From: Hoeflea sp038900095
GTDB taxonomy: Bacteria; Pseudomonadota; Alphaproteobacteria; Rhizobiales; Rhizobiaceae
DNA length: 64,000 nt
NCBI RefSeq assembly: GCF_038900095.1
Contig: NZ_JBBMQQ010000009.1
Span: 1 to 64,000 of the forward strand
Reading direction: 5' to 3'
Shown here: piece after piece, positions 52,884 to 61,334 of the stretch
Position numbering within the stretch: the first letter of the stretch is position 1
How the letters are laid out: every line of letters begins with the position of its first letter
Notes under the pieces: generated by a model
The model's input: the letters and a program-made list of their open reading frames with translations, nothing else
Told to the model about the DNA's origin: nothing
Databases searched by the model: none
Position numbers and translations under genes: made by a program

Positions 52884-55208
52884 ATGAGTATAAGGCACGC
52901 CCTTGAGCCCGGCACGATGCTGCGTCAGTACAGGATTGATTCTGTTGTCGGACAGGGCGGGTTCGGGATCACCTATCTGGCCTTCGATACCGACCTTCAG
53001 CGCCGTGTGGCGATCAAGGAGTGCTATCCGCGCGACTTCGTTTCTCGCGAGGGCACCACGGTTGTTCCAACCGGGGCCAGCCAGACCAAGGATTTCCAGT
53101 GGGCGCTCGGCAAGTTCGTCGATGAAGCCACCACGCTGGCGCGTTTCAAACATCCCGGGATCGTGCAGGTCCTGCAGATCATAAAGGACGAGAACGAGAG
53201 CGCCTACATGGTGCTCGAGTTTGTCGAGGGACAGTCGTTTGACCAGTGGCTGAAATCGAAGACCGGCCCGCCTGACGAGGAAAGCCTTAAGACCGTGATC
53301 GCTCCACTTCTGGATGCGCTTGAAGTGGTTCATGAAAACAATATCGCGCATCGCGACATTGCGCCCGACAACATTTACATCCGCGATGACGGCAGTGCCG
53401 TTCTGCTTGATTTCGGCGCAGCCAAGCAGACCCTGGTTCAGCAGAGCCGGACACTGAACCTGGTCGTCAAGGACGGTTATTCAGCACCTGAACAATATTA
53501 CGCCGAAGGCCGCCAGGGCCCGTGGACCGACGTCTATGCCTTTGCCGCCACCTTGTACCGGGCCATTGCCGGAAAGCGGCCGGTCGATGCAATGGCGCGG
53601 CTCGACGCGCTCAACAATGACGAGCCCGATCCGCTCGAACCCTTGAGCAAACTGGCGCCCGGCGGCTACAGCAGCGGCTTTTTGTCGGCAATCTCGGATG
53701 GGATGGCGCCGCAAACCAAGGCGCGGCCGCAATCGGTCAAGGCGTGGCGCGCATCCATACTGGGAACCGGACCGGCCTCCCCGGCTACGGGCACGACACC
53801 GGCTGACGCGGCGATCGACAAGACCCGGGTTCAGCGGTTTGACCCCGCCAATTCCGGTGACAGCAAAGATCCGGCCAGGAAAAAATCGCGAAGTGCCGCG
53901 ACCATACTTGCAGGCCTTGTTCTGGTTTGTGCAGCCGGGGTTGGCGCATACCTGTTCTTCCAGCACTCGACCGCCCAGGCGGAAAAGCGGGCATGGGACG
54001 ACGCCGTGTCCGAAGACACCGTCGCGGCATACCAGGGCTTCATGTCCAGCCACCCCGCATCAGAGCTGACGTCCTCGGCGCAATTGGCGATCAGGGCGCT
54101 GAACAGCCCCTGGACCAAGGTGATTGACCTCGCAGCAAGCGAAAGGGCCAATGACGTCGCCATCACCGGCAAAGCCATCGTCATTGCCGGCGGCACCGTT
54201 GCAAGCGGCTCCACCGAGATGAAGGCGCTGGTTCAATCGGTCAGCCTGAGCGGAAGGCAGAACTGGCGCGCCAGCTACGGCGGCACCGGATCGCATGTGT
54301 TTGAAGGCATCCATGCGGCGCCTGACGGGGACTTCGTGGCGGTCGGCAACAGCCGCGCTGGCGGATCTTCCGGCCAGAAGGGGCTGGTTGTAAAGTACGA
54401 CGCGAACGGCGCTCAGAAATGGGCCAAGCTGGTCGGTGACGGCGGCGACAACGGCCTGATGGACGCGGTGGTGAAACCGGATGGCAGCGTTGTCGCGGTC
54501 GGATGGGCGAAAAGCCCGAGCGGATCGGGAACCGATGGCTGGGTTGCCACGCTCAATCCGTTCGGCGACCTGATGAACGCACGCTTTCTCGGCGGGCCGG
54601 GCAACGACCGCTTCGACAGCGTCGCACTGATGCCCGACGGCACACTGGCGATGGTTGGCCAGCAGCAGCGCGAAGGTGCGCAGGACGCCAATTTCTGGCT
54701 GGTCAAGCTCGCAGCCGACGGCAATGTGATTCTCGACCGGGCGCCGGGCGGACGGAACACGGACAGTTTCGGCGCAGTGGCTGCAACCCCCGACGGGCAA
54801 CTGGTCGTGGTCGGCCAGACCGACAGTTTCGGCTCGAACACGTTCGACGGCATGATCATGCGGGTGACAGCCGACAACAAGACACCGCCCAAGGTGCTTG
54901 CCGAGGCCCGCGACGACTATCTGACCGGCGTGGCACTTGCCCCGGACAACAGCGTCGTGGTGGCCGGCTATACCTCCTCGCGCGGCGCAGGCCAGACCGA
55001 TGGCTGGGTGATCAAGTACAATGAGAAGCTCGATGCCGTGCGATGGGAGCGCGTGCTCGGCGGCAAGGGATGGGATACCATCGAAAATGTAGCTGTCCTG
55101 CCGGATGGCTCCACCATCCTTGTTGGCGCCAAGGGCAAGGAAGGATCAAGCGGATCGGATCTTTGGATCATAAGGCTTGGCCCGGACGGACAATATGACG
55201 GAAGTTAA
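52884..55208 (+). CDS. Ser/Thr protein kinase with extracytoplasmic beta-propeller-like sensor
   Basis: A 774-residue protein. Kinase domain at about 14-285: Gly loop GQGGFGITY near 23, Lys45 in VAIKECYPRDF, catalytic HRDIAPDNIYI near 156, DFG near 176 and YSAPEQYY near 199; all key residues are present. A linker with TRVQRF follows, one membrane helix at about 338-358, then about 400 residues of repeated units (GTDGWVATL, DANFWLVKL and QTDGWVIKY, each beside a W/G-rich strand), resembling delta-60/propeller repeats. The propeller should face the periplasm. The start is uncertain: ATG 52884 was chosen by family, ATG 52854 is also possible and neither has a strong ribosome site. Confidence 0.9.
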   Translation: MSIRHALEPGTMLRQYRIDSVVGQGGFGITYLAFDTDLQRRVAIKECYPRDFVSREGTTVVPTGASQTKDFQWALGKFVDEATTLARFKHPGIVQVLQIIKDENESAYMVLEFVEGQSFDQWLKSKTGPPDEESLKTVIAPLLDALEVVHENNIAHRDIAPDNIYIRDDGSAVLLDFGAAKQTLVQQSRTLNLVVKDGYSAPEQYYAEGRQGPWTDVYAFAATLYRAIAGKRPVDAMARLDALNNDEPDPLEPLSKLAPGGYSSGFLSAISDGMAPQTKARPQSVKAWRASILGTGPASPATGTTPADAAIDKTRVQRFDPANSGDSKDPARKKSRSAATILAGLVLVCAAGVGAYLFFQHSTAQAEKRAWDDAVSEDTVAAYQGFMSSHPASELTSSAQLAIRALNSPWTKVIDLAASERANDVAITGKAIVIAGGTVASGSTEMKALVQSVSLSGRQNWRASYGGTGSHVFEGIHAAPDGDFVAVGNSRAGGSSGQKGLVVKYDANGAQKWAKLVGDGGDNGLMDAVVKPDGSVVAVGWAKSPSGSGTDGWVATLNPFGDLMNARFLGGPGNDRFDSVALMPDGTLAMVGQQQREGAQDANFWLVKLAADGNVILDRAPGGRNTDSFGAVAATPDGQLVVVGQTDSFGSNTFDGMIMRVTADNKTPPKVLAEARDDYLTGVALAPDNSVVVAGYTSSRGAGQTDGWVIKYNEKLDAVRWERVLGGKGWDTIENVAVLPDGSTILVGAKGKEGSSGSDLWIIRLGPDGQYDGS

Positions 55209-55229
55209 CTGCGAAGATTGGGGGCCGGT

Positions 55230-56801
55230 ATGGCTTTAGCAACAGAATTGGCCGGGTACGGTTCGCCGCAAAAACTGCATCTTTGCCGGGCGATGTTCCG
55301 GCAGGGCAGATCGCTCGGCACGGCCCTCGCCTTGACGGCGGCAACCCTGCTGTTTGGGCTTGGCGCGCGGACGCACGCAACCGAATTGTTGATGGACTGC
55401 GCGGAAGACAAGGTGGCACAGAGCGCCACGGTGGCATGCGACTTCCGCTTCACCGAGCCGCAACAACTCGAGGAACTGACGCTGTCAGCCAACGGGCAGG
55501 CAATCGTGGGTTCCAGCTTCAGCCCCTACCCCGGTACCGGCGAGAAATCCGCCTGGCTTTACCTGATCGACCGTTCAAATCCGCGCCGGGCGGCGACCGT
55601 CCAGCGCAATGTCGACATTGCGGGGCAGCAGTTGCAAACCGCTTCGGGGTCACGGCTGATCGGGCTGGCGACCTTCGCCAATGATATCGAGGTCGTGCTT
55701 GAGCCGGCCTCGCGGCACCCCAATCTTGATGCCACGCTTGCGACGGTCAAGGCGGATGGCGCGGCGACCGAGCTGTTCGCCAACTCGCTCAAGGCGATCG
55801 ACATTCTCAAGACTGTGCCCGCGGACCGGAAAGCGCTGGTCATCATGTCGGACGGCAAGGCCGAAGACACGGCCTATACCCGCCAGGACGTGGTGGATGC
55901 GGCCCGTTCCGCAGGCGTCATCATCATCGGCCTGGGGTTTGCCGAGAGCAATTCCGAAACCCCGGCACTGCAGGAGCTGCGCCGTCTTGCCGAGGAGACC
56001 GGCGGTTACTTCGATGCCGTTGTCGGCAGCCAGGCTTTTGCGTCGGACTTTGCCGGCAAATTGCCGCGATATCTTGAAAATGGCGGCACGATCCGCGGCC
56101 CCGTGGGAGATGCCTCCGGTGACGTCGCGATCGAGCTCTCAGCCAAGGTGGCTGGCGGCGCCAGCTATGACGCGACACAGAAAGTGGCGATCGAAGCGGC
56201 TCCGCTGCCCGAACCGCCCAAGCCGCTGTCCACGGTGGCTTCCATCTATGCCTCGATGCTGGGTGAAGGCAGCGACACGGTGACATGGGCGGACAACAAC
56301 CAGGTCCTCGCCTGGCTGTTGCTGGCAATCCTGCCGGTACTGATCATCGCCGGCCTGGGTTTCTGGCTCAGCAAGAAAAACCGCGACACGGTGGATGCGT
56401 TCGAAGAGGTCGACCTCGACGATGCGGAAACGCTTTCGACCATGCGGACGGAAGCGCTGGAAGGCAATTTCGAAGACGAGGCGACGCGGTTTGTCTCGGC
56501 GGCGAACACGGACTCTTTCGGCTATTTCGAAATCGTCGGCAGTGAAGACAGGCCTTTCGCCATCACGGCACATTCGATTTCGATCGGCCGTCATTCCGAC
56601 AACGACTTTGTGCTGAGCAACGATTCGGTACACCGTCATCATGCCCATTTCCATATTTCGCCAGACGGGGTTCCGACGATCAATGATCTCGACACCACCA
56701 ACGGCGTGGTGATCAATGGCAGCCGGGTGGACCGGGCCGATCTGCAGAGCGGGGACCTGATCGAATTGGGTGAAGTCCGCCTGAGATACGTTGCCGGATA
56801 A
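55230..56801 (+). CDS. Membrane protein with extracytoplasmic VWA domain and cytoplasmic FHA domain
   Basis: A 523-residue protein as called. A signal sequence lies at about 28-50 (SLGTALALTAATLLFGLGAR), so ATG 55293 may be the true start. A VWA domain at about 108-290 begins LYLIDRSNP; the metal site normally reads DxSxS, here D-R-S-N-P, so one Ser is Pro, while VIMSDGKAED keeps the late Asp. A membrane helix at about 361-380 is followed by an FHA domain at about 440-523 (SIGRHSDNDFVL, SVHRHHAHF, TTNGVVING). It lies 21 bases after the kinase gene and is probably cotranscribed. It is a likely phospho-threonine reader of that kinase. Confidence 0.87.
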   Translation: MALATELAGYGSPQKLHLCRAMFRQGRSLGTALALTAATLLFGLGARTHATELLMDCAEDKVAQSATVACDFRFTEPQQLEELTLSANGQAIVGSSFSPYPGTGEKSAWLYLIDRSNPRRAATVQRNVDIAGQQLQTASGSRLIGLATFANDIEVVLEPASRHPNLDATLATVKADGAATELFANSLKAIDILKTVPADRKALVIMSDGKAEDTAYTRQDVVDAARSAGVIIIGLGFAESNSETPALQELRRLAEETGGYFDAVVGSQAFASDFAGKLPRYLENGGTIRGPVGDASGDVAIELSAKVAGGASYDATQKVAIEAAPLPEPPKPLSTVASIYASMLGEGSDTVTWADNNQVLAWLLLAILPVLIIAGLGFWLSKKNRDTVDAFEEVDLDDAETLSTMRTEALEGNFEDEATRFVSAANTDSFGYFEIVGSEDRPFAITAHSISIGRHSDNDFVLSNDSVHRHHAHFHISPDGVPTINDLDTTNGVVINGSRVDRADLQSGDLIELGEVRLRYVAG

Positions 56802-56858
56802 GATATCAAGCAGTTGCAGGGGGCTGACCGCCTCGAAGCGCTCTGAGGAGAGACCGAA

Positions 56859-57404
56859 ATGAACGATGACAACAAGACACGCATCCTGCGGCCACAACCA
56901 CCTGCCGGTCGCGGCAATGACGAAACGCACAACATCAAGTCCTCCGGCTCGCATGCAGGACATGACGTGGAGGCCGAGGACGAGCCGCGCACCCGCGTCA
57001 TTTCCAGCCGCAGCCCGAAGCGCAGCGAAGAGACCAGCGACGATGGCGGCTACGAACTCGCGGCGGGCTGGCTGGTCGTAATCGAAGGCCCCGGACGTGG
57101 TTGTACGCGCGAAATCTATTACGGCATGAACAGCATCGGCCGCGGCTCGGAAGAGCGCATTGCGCTTGATTTCGGCGATACGACGATCTCGCGGGAGGCC
57201 CACGCCTACCTCGTCTTCGACGAAAAACAATCGGATTTCTATCTCCAGCACGGCGGCAAATCCAACCTGGTGCGGCTCAACGGTGCGCCGGTGCTTGCAC
57301 CGCAGCCGCTCAAGAACGGCGACACCATTGAAATCGGTGACACCAAACTCCGCTTTGTACCGCTGTGCGGGGATGACTTCACCTGGGAGGCGGCCAATCC
57401 TTGA
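56859..57404 (+). CDS. Soluble FHA-domain protein
   Basis: A 181-residue protein. The N-terminal 60 residues are polar and disordered, with Thr in NKTRILRP and EPRTRVIS, either of which could be a kinase target. The FHA domain fills about 68-172: VVIEGPGRGCTREIYYG, SIGRGSEERIALDFGD and TTISREAHAYLVFD; the usual SxxH is SREAH and NG is in RLNGAP. No membrane segment is present. A Thr-rich tail plus FHA domain is the layout of adaptor proteins that are phosphorylated and then bind. It is followed without a gap by the PP2C gene. Confidence 0.87.
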   Translation: MNDDNKTRILRPQPPAGRGNDETHNIKSSGSHAGHDVEAEDEPRTRVISSRSPKRSEETSDDGGYELAAGWLVVIEGPGRGCTREIYYGMNSIGRGSEERIALDFGDTTISREAHAYLVFDEKQSDFYLQHGGKSNLVRLNGAPVLAPQPLKNGDTIEIGDTKLRFVPLCGDDFTWEAANP

Positions 57405-58219
57405 CCCGCGACATGCTTGACTACGCAGGTGCACAGATTGCGGGAAAGCGGGCCTACCAGGAGGATGCGTTCGCTTTCCGCGCGGTCACGGGCAATGACG
57501 AGAGCCTGATTTGCCTGCTTGCGGACGGCATGGGCGGCCACGCCGCCGGGGATGTGGCCGCAAACACGTCAATCGAAGCCTTCAGCGACGCAATCGAGTG
57601 GCAATCGCGGCCACTCCACGAGCAGTTCATCCGCGCCCTGGACAAGGCAAACCGGGCGATCTACCGCACTGCAAAGGATGATCCGGCCAAGGACGGCATG
57701 GGATGCACATTCGTCGCCGTCGAGATCGCCAACGGCCACTGCAACTGGATCAGCATCGGCGATTCCCCGCTATTTCATGTCTCGGGAAACCAGATCAGGC
57801 GGATCAATGCCGATCATTCCATGGCGCAGCAACTCGATGCGGCCGCAGCGCGTGGAGAGATCACCCCGGAGGAAGCGCGCAACAGCTCGTCGCGCAACAT
57901 TCTGCTTTCAGCCCTGACGGGTGATCCGATAACGCGGGTGGACCAGTCAAAGGCCGCCCGGGCGCTTGGCAAGGGGGACTGGATCATCCTGGCCAGTGAT
58001 GGCCTGGAAACGCTCGAGCCCAACGAGATCCTGTCGCTGGTTCAGCGCCATCGCGATTCTTCGGCCAAGCAGATGTGCAGTTTGCTGCTCCAGTCCGTTG
58101 AATCGCGCAACAAGCCCGGACAGGACAACGCCACCGTCATGGCAGTGCGGGTGCTGGAGCGTTCGGCCGGTGCCGTGCCCGATGATGAAGTGACAACCCG
58201 GCCGATCCGGGCCGGTTGA
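57401..58219 (+). CDS. PP2C-family Ser/Thr protein phosphatase
   Basis: A 272-residue metal-dependent phosphatase. The motifs are in order: GKRAYQEDAFAF near residue 14, LLADGMGGHAAGDVAA near 40 (metal Asp), GMGCTFVAVEIANG near 98, WISIGDSPLFHV near 115, LASDGLETLEPNEI near 193 and GQDNATVMAVRV near 240. It should reverse the phosphorylation made by the kinase two genes upstream. The start is TTG at 57401, which overlaps the FHA gene stop (TTGA) and has GGAGG 10 bases ahead; ATG 57413 has worse spacing. Confidence 0.93.
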   Translation: MTRDMLDYAGAQIAGKRAYQEDAFAFRAVTGNDESLICLLADGMGGHAAGDVAANTSIEAFSDAIEWQSRPLHEQFIRALDKANRAIYRTAKDDPAKDGMGCTFVAVEIANGHCNWISIGDSPLFHVSGNQIRRINADHSMAQQLDAAAARGEITPEEARNSSSRNILLSALTGDPITRVDQSKAARALGKGDWIILASDGLETLEPNEILSLVQRHRDSSAKQMCSLLLQSVESRNKPGQDNATVMAVRVLERSAGAVPDDEVTTRPIRAG

Positions 58220-58257
58220 ACCACCGCCGGCCCGCGAAATCCGAGATCCGCAACGCC

Positions 58258-58440
58258 TCAGTGCCGGCCGATATCCTCCACGCCGACGCGGTCGGCGAGT
58301 TCGATCAGCCACCCGACCAGGGCACGCTCATCCGGCCCCAGCCCCTCGGCGTCCCGCAACGCTTCGGCCCGGCTGCGGAAGGCCTGCCAATGTAAAATGA
58401 AGTCCATCAAGTCCCGGATTGCGGATATTTTCTTTTCCAT
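58258..58440 (-). CDS. Small hypothetical protein
   Basis: A 60-residue protein starting MEKKISAIRDLMDFILHWQ. It looks like a single helical domain, with RSRAEALRDAEGLGPDERAL in the middle and LIELADRVGVEDIGRH at the end. Codon use and a coherent amphipathic pattern suggest it is real, but no good ribosome site was seen, and an upstream in-frame TTG is also possible. It converges with the phosphatase gene and is divergent from the regulator at 58576. No family is recognised. Confidence 0.45.
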   Translation of the reverse strand: MEKKISAIRDLMDFILHWQAFRSRAEALRDAEGLGPDERALVGWLIELADRVGVEDIGRH

Positions 58441-58575
58441 CAACACGACTGCCAAACTGATTTACGTGCACAGAATCTACAGTCATTCGGCGCCCGGGCA
58501 GCGTGAATAAAGCGTGAAGCCGCTGGTTTTCTTGTCATACCAGCGTTATCCTTGGTTGTAACCGGGGACGGGCTG

Positions 58576-60231
58576 ATGGCTTCGAAACTTCTGGAAATCA
58601 ACCTTTTTGGCGCCTGCGTTGTTCGCGGCGCAGGCGATGCGAATTTCGAAATAACAGGCGCGAAACACAAGGCCCTGTTCGTGCTGCTCGCGACTGCGCC
58701 ATTCGGCCGGCGAACCCGGTCCTACTTGCAGGACACGCTCTGGGCGACATCCTGTTACGACAACGGCCGCCAGAGCCTGCGCCGCGCCTTGTCGGACATC
58801 CGTCACATCATGGGCGACGTTTTCGACTCGCTGCTGACAGTGACCAATTCCGAAATCACACTCGATCTCTCCAAGGTACACTTCATCGGCCGGCCAGGCG
58901 GCGGGCAGTACCTGGAAGGCCTCGACATCCGCGAAGAAGGCTTCAACCGGTGGGTTGGCACAATGCGGGCCAATCCCGAACAGCTTTACGGCTTGTTCAG
59001 CCTGAAGTCACAGCCGCCAGTGCCTGCGCCGGTGCCCTGCGTCTCCATCCTGCCGTTTCAACTCGTTGCCGGTGAAGCGCATCATGCGCTGCTTGGCGAC
59101 TGGCTGGCGGAAGAAATCTCGCGAACGCTGTCCCGGTCGAGCCTGCTTGCCGTCGTCTCGCATCTCTCTGCGCGAGAGCTTTGCTCGCGCCGTATCGAGC
59201 TCTCGAAGGTGCGGGAACTGCTCGGAGTGGATTATTTCATGGCCGGCAGCCTGCGGGTGGAAGGTGAACGGGCAATCCTCGATGCCGATTTTCTGGATGC
59301 CGTTTCGGGACGCATTCTGTGGACGCGGCGTTTCTCGGCGAAAATCAGCGAGTTCATGTCCGAATACAGTGAAGCCGTGGACGGCATCACCCGGACCATC
59401 GGACGGGCGGTCGCCTCCGATGTGATCTGCCATATCCGCGGCCGCACAGCACGCGAACTGGCTGACCACCAGCTGCTCGTCGCCGGCGTCGGCCTCATGC
59501 ACGAGCTCAACCTGCCCAGTTTCGCCCGATCGCGACAAATGCTGGAGGAAGCGGCGTGCCGCATGCCACGGGCAGCGGAAGTGCACGCCTGGCTGAGCGA
59601 ATGGTATGTCATGTGTGTTTTCAACGGCTGGAGCACCGATGTGCCCGGCGACACGGCCCGCGCCGCCGATGCGTCGGCCCGGGCGCTTGATATAGATCCC
59701 GAAAATGCCTTCTGCCTCACCATTGACGGCGTGGTTCACAACACGCTGCTGACGAAAATTGATGTTGCGGAGGAGCGTTTCGAGGCGGCACTGGCGCGCA
59801 ATCCGAACGAGGCGCTGTCATGGCTATTGAGCAGTGTCGTCTATACATTCCGCGACGAAGGCAGAGAGGCGGTGACCCGGGTCGAGAAGGCGCTGCGGCT
59901 CTCTCCGCTGGATCCGATGCTCTATTTCTTCGAATCCCTTGCAGGCTCCGCCTACCTGGCCGCGGGCGAATACGACAAGGCGCTGGATTTTTCGACCCGG
60001 TCGCTGGAGCGCAACGACCGGCATGTTTCAACCCTCCGGGCACGGATTTGTGCGCTCCACAAGCTCGGCAGGTACGAGGAAGCGCGCGAAATGGCGGGCG
60101 TGCTGATGGCCCGGCTGCCAAACTTCACCGTCCGTTCCTACCTGAAGGCCCATCCCTCAGCCGACTTCCAGTTCGGTCAGAGCATTGCCGACGCGCTGTC
60201 TGCGTCCGGCGTTCCATACGGAGGAAAATGA
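58576..60231 (+). CDS. Winged-helix/TolB-like/TPR transcriptional regulator
   Basis: A 551-residue protein. Residues about 5-90 fit a SARP/OmpR-type winged helix: LEINLFGACVVRG, ITGAKHKALFVLLA, LQDTLWATSCYDNGRQSLRR, ALSDIRHIMGD. Residues about 155-265 match the TolB/FlgO-like domain that accompanies such regulators (VSILPFQLVAGEAHH, YFMAGSLRVEGERAILDADF). The remainder is helical TPR repeats with SLERNDRHVSTLRARICALH near 478. No membrane segment is present, so it is a cytoplasmic DNA-binding sensor. Its TGA abuts the PAP2 gene directly, suggesting that it is cotranscribed with the two enzymes that follow. Confidence 0.82.
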   Translation: MASKLLEINLFGACVVRGAGDANFEITGAKHKALFVLLATAPFGRRTRSYLQDTLWATSCYDNGRQSLRRALSDIRHIMGDVFDSLLTVTNSEITLDLSKVHFIGRPGGGQYLEGLDIREEGFNRWVGTMRANPEQLYGLFSLKSQPPVPAPVPCVSILPFQLVAGEAHHALLGDWLAEEISRTLSRSSLLAVVSHLSARELCSRRIELSKVRELLGVDYFMAGSLRVEGERAILDADFLDAVSGRILWTRRFSAKISEFMSEYSEAVDGITRTIGRAVASDVICHIRGRTARELADHQLLVAGVGLMHELNLPSFARSRQMLEEAACRMPRAAEVHAWLSEWYVMCVFNGWSTDVPGDTARAADASARALDIDPENAFCLTIDGVVHNTLLTKIDVAEERFEAALARNPNEALSWLLSSVVYTFRDEGREAVTRVEKALRLSPLDPMLYFFESLAGSAYLAAGEYDKALDFSTRSLERNDRHVSTLRARICALHKLGRYEEAREMAGVLMARLPNFTVRSYLKAHPSADFQFGQSIADALSASGVPYGGK

Positions 60232-61332
60232 ATGCCATTTCTCGGTTTCCAGCATGCCGCCCATGCCGCGCACGCGGCCCACGCAGCCCACGCGGCCCAC
60301 GCCGCCCACGCAGCGCACGCCGCGCATGCCGCGCATGCGGCACAGATCACGGCCTCGGCGCTCAATCATCCGGAGGCCCTGCAGACCGCCAGCCAGGCGA
60401 TCGTCCATCTCGTCAACGGCAACCAGGCGGACGCTCCCAAGGACCTCCCCCCGAATTCCGCCACCAACATGGATCGCTGGTCGGGTGACATCCGGCAAAG
60501 ACTCTACATGGCCGAATTCCTGAATCCATTCGGGTCGCAATGGAACGACAAAGACGCTGCGGTCACGCTCAACTGGCACAACACGACCTTCCTGGTTCTG
60601 CCGCGTCCGCAGATCGGTGTATTCGCCAAACAAGCCGAGCTGGTGGTCAACTACATGGAGCAGCGAGAGGCGCGCGGGGGCGAAATCATGGCCCAGCTCG
60701 ATGGCTTCACCGACTTCTTCGGCCTGCACCTTGGGCTGACCGCGGCACGCAATCCCTACACCATCGAACTGATCGAAACTGTTCAGGCCATCGCTGGCCA
60801 GGTGACCATGGCGCCCAAGCACATGCTTGCCTGCCGCCGGCCGGACGAACTCGATGCGCGGATCAATCCGCTGATACCAACGCCCGGCCACGGCAGCTAC
60901 CCGAGTGCGCATGCAACCCAGGCTTTCGCCGTTGCGACGGTGTTGTCTGTCTTCCTGCGGGAAACAGGCGGATTTTACGAGGATCTCAATTCGAGGATCC
61001 GGCTGGTCAAGGCACAGGCACACCGCATCGCCGTCAACCGGACGGTGGCCGGCGTGCATTATCCGATCGACAGCCGGGCAGGCTTCATGATCGGCATGCA
61101 GATTGGCCGGATCATTGTCGGCATGTGTACGGGGCAGACCACGATCAAACCGTGGAAATTCCAGGCTGACGAGAATGAGGATTTCCAGTTCACGGATGTC
61201 GAGAATTTCCAGGAAAGCGACGTGAGCCTGCCCGGGCCCGAAGTCGTGAACGTATCCGAAAAGCCGGTCTTCCGTTGGCTCTGGCACAAGGCAACAGCGG
61301 AGTTTCCCGCCATGAGCGTTGACGGGAGCTGA
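60232..61332 (+). CDS. PAP2/vanadium haloperoxidase-type enzyme with His-Ala-Ala repeats
   Basis: A 366-residue protein. Residues 8-37 are ten perfect His-Ala-Ala units. The catalytic PAP2 core is complete: KHMLACRRP near residue 200 (K-x6-RP), YPSAHATQAF near 223 (PSxH) and RTVAGVHYPID near 273 (R-x5-H-x3-D). The fold serves acid phosphatases and vanadium haloperoxidases; the soluble, non-membrane sequence and vicinal AHAT fit the haloperoxidase-like branch, but the reaction is open. No signal peptide is visible. GGAGGAAA ahead of the ATG is strong. It begins directly after the regulator and ends 2 bases before the subtilase. Confidence 0.85.
   Translation: MPFLGFQHAAHAAHAAHAAHAAHAAHAAHAAHAAHAAQITASALNHPEALQTASQAIVHLVNGNQADAPKDLPPNSATNMDRWSGDIRQRLYMAEFLNPFGSQWNDKDAAVTLNWHNTTFLVLPRPQIGVFAKQAELVVNYMEQREARGGEIMAQLDGFTDFFGLHLGLTAARNPYTIELIETVQAIAGQVTMAPKHMLACRRPDELDARINPLIPTPGHGSYPSAHATQAFAVATVLSVFLRETGGFYEDLNSRIRLVKAQAHRIAVNRTVAGVHYPIDSRAGFMIGMQIGRIIVGMCTGQTTIKPWKFQADENEDFQFTDVENFQESDVSLPGPEVVNVSEKPVFRWLWHKATAEFPAMSVDGS
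60253..60342 (+). repeat. Ten in-frame 9-base repeats encoding His-Ala-Ala
   Basis: Ten consecutive units of the form CAY-GCN-GCN with variation only at third positions (GCC, GCG, GCA; CAT, CAC). They sit near the 5-prime end of the PAP2-type gene. Third-base drift shows that the array is not brand new and that the amino acid sequence is being kept. Copy number could vary by slippage. Confidence 0.95.
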
Positions 61333-61334
61333 CA

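Noticed and set aside
46814..58219. Type VI secretion post-translational module
   Set aside because: Kinase, phosphatase and FHA genes fit, but no Tss structural gene, Hcp, VgrG or ClpV is in the window.
11800..58515. GTGAATAAAGCGT occurs at 11800-11812 and 58503-58515, both in intergenic DNA
   Set aside because: It is only 13 bases, is not palindromic and has different distances to the nearest starts; two copies in 64 kb is weak evidence for a regulatory element.
60253..60342. Repeat array considered as CRISPR or as a non-coding satellite
   Set aside because: Units are 9 bases without spacers, keep the reading frame and vary only at third positions, so it is coding.
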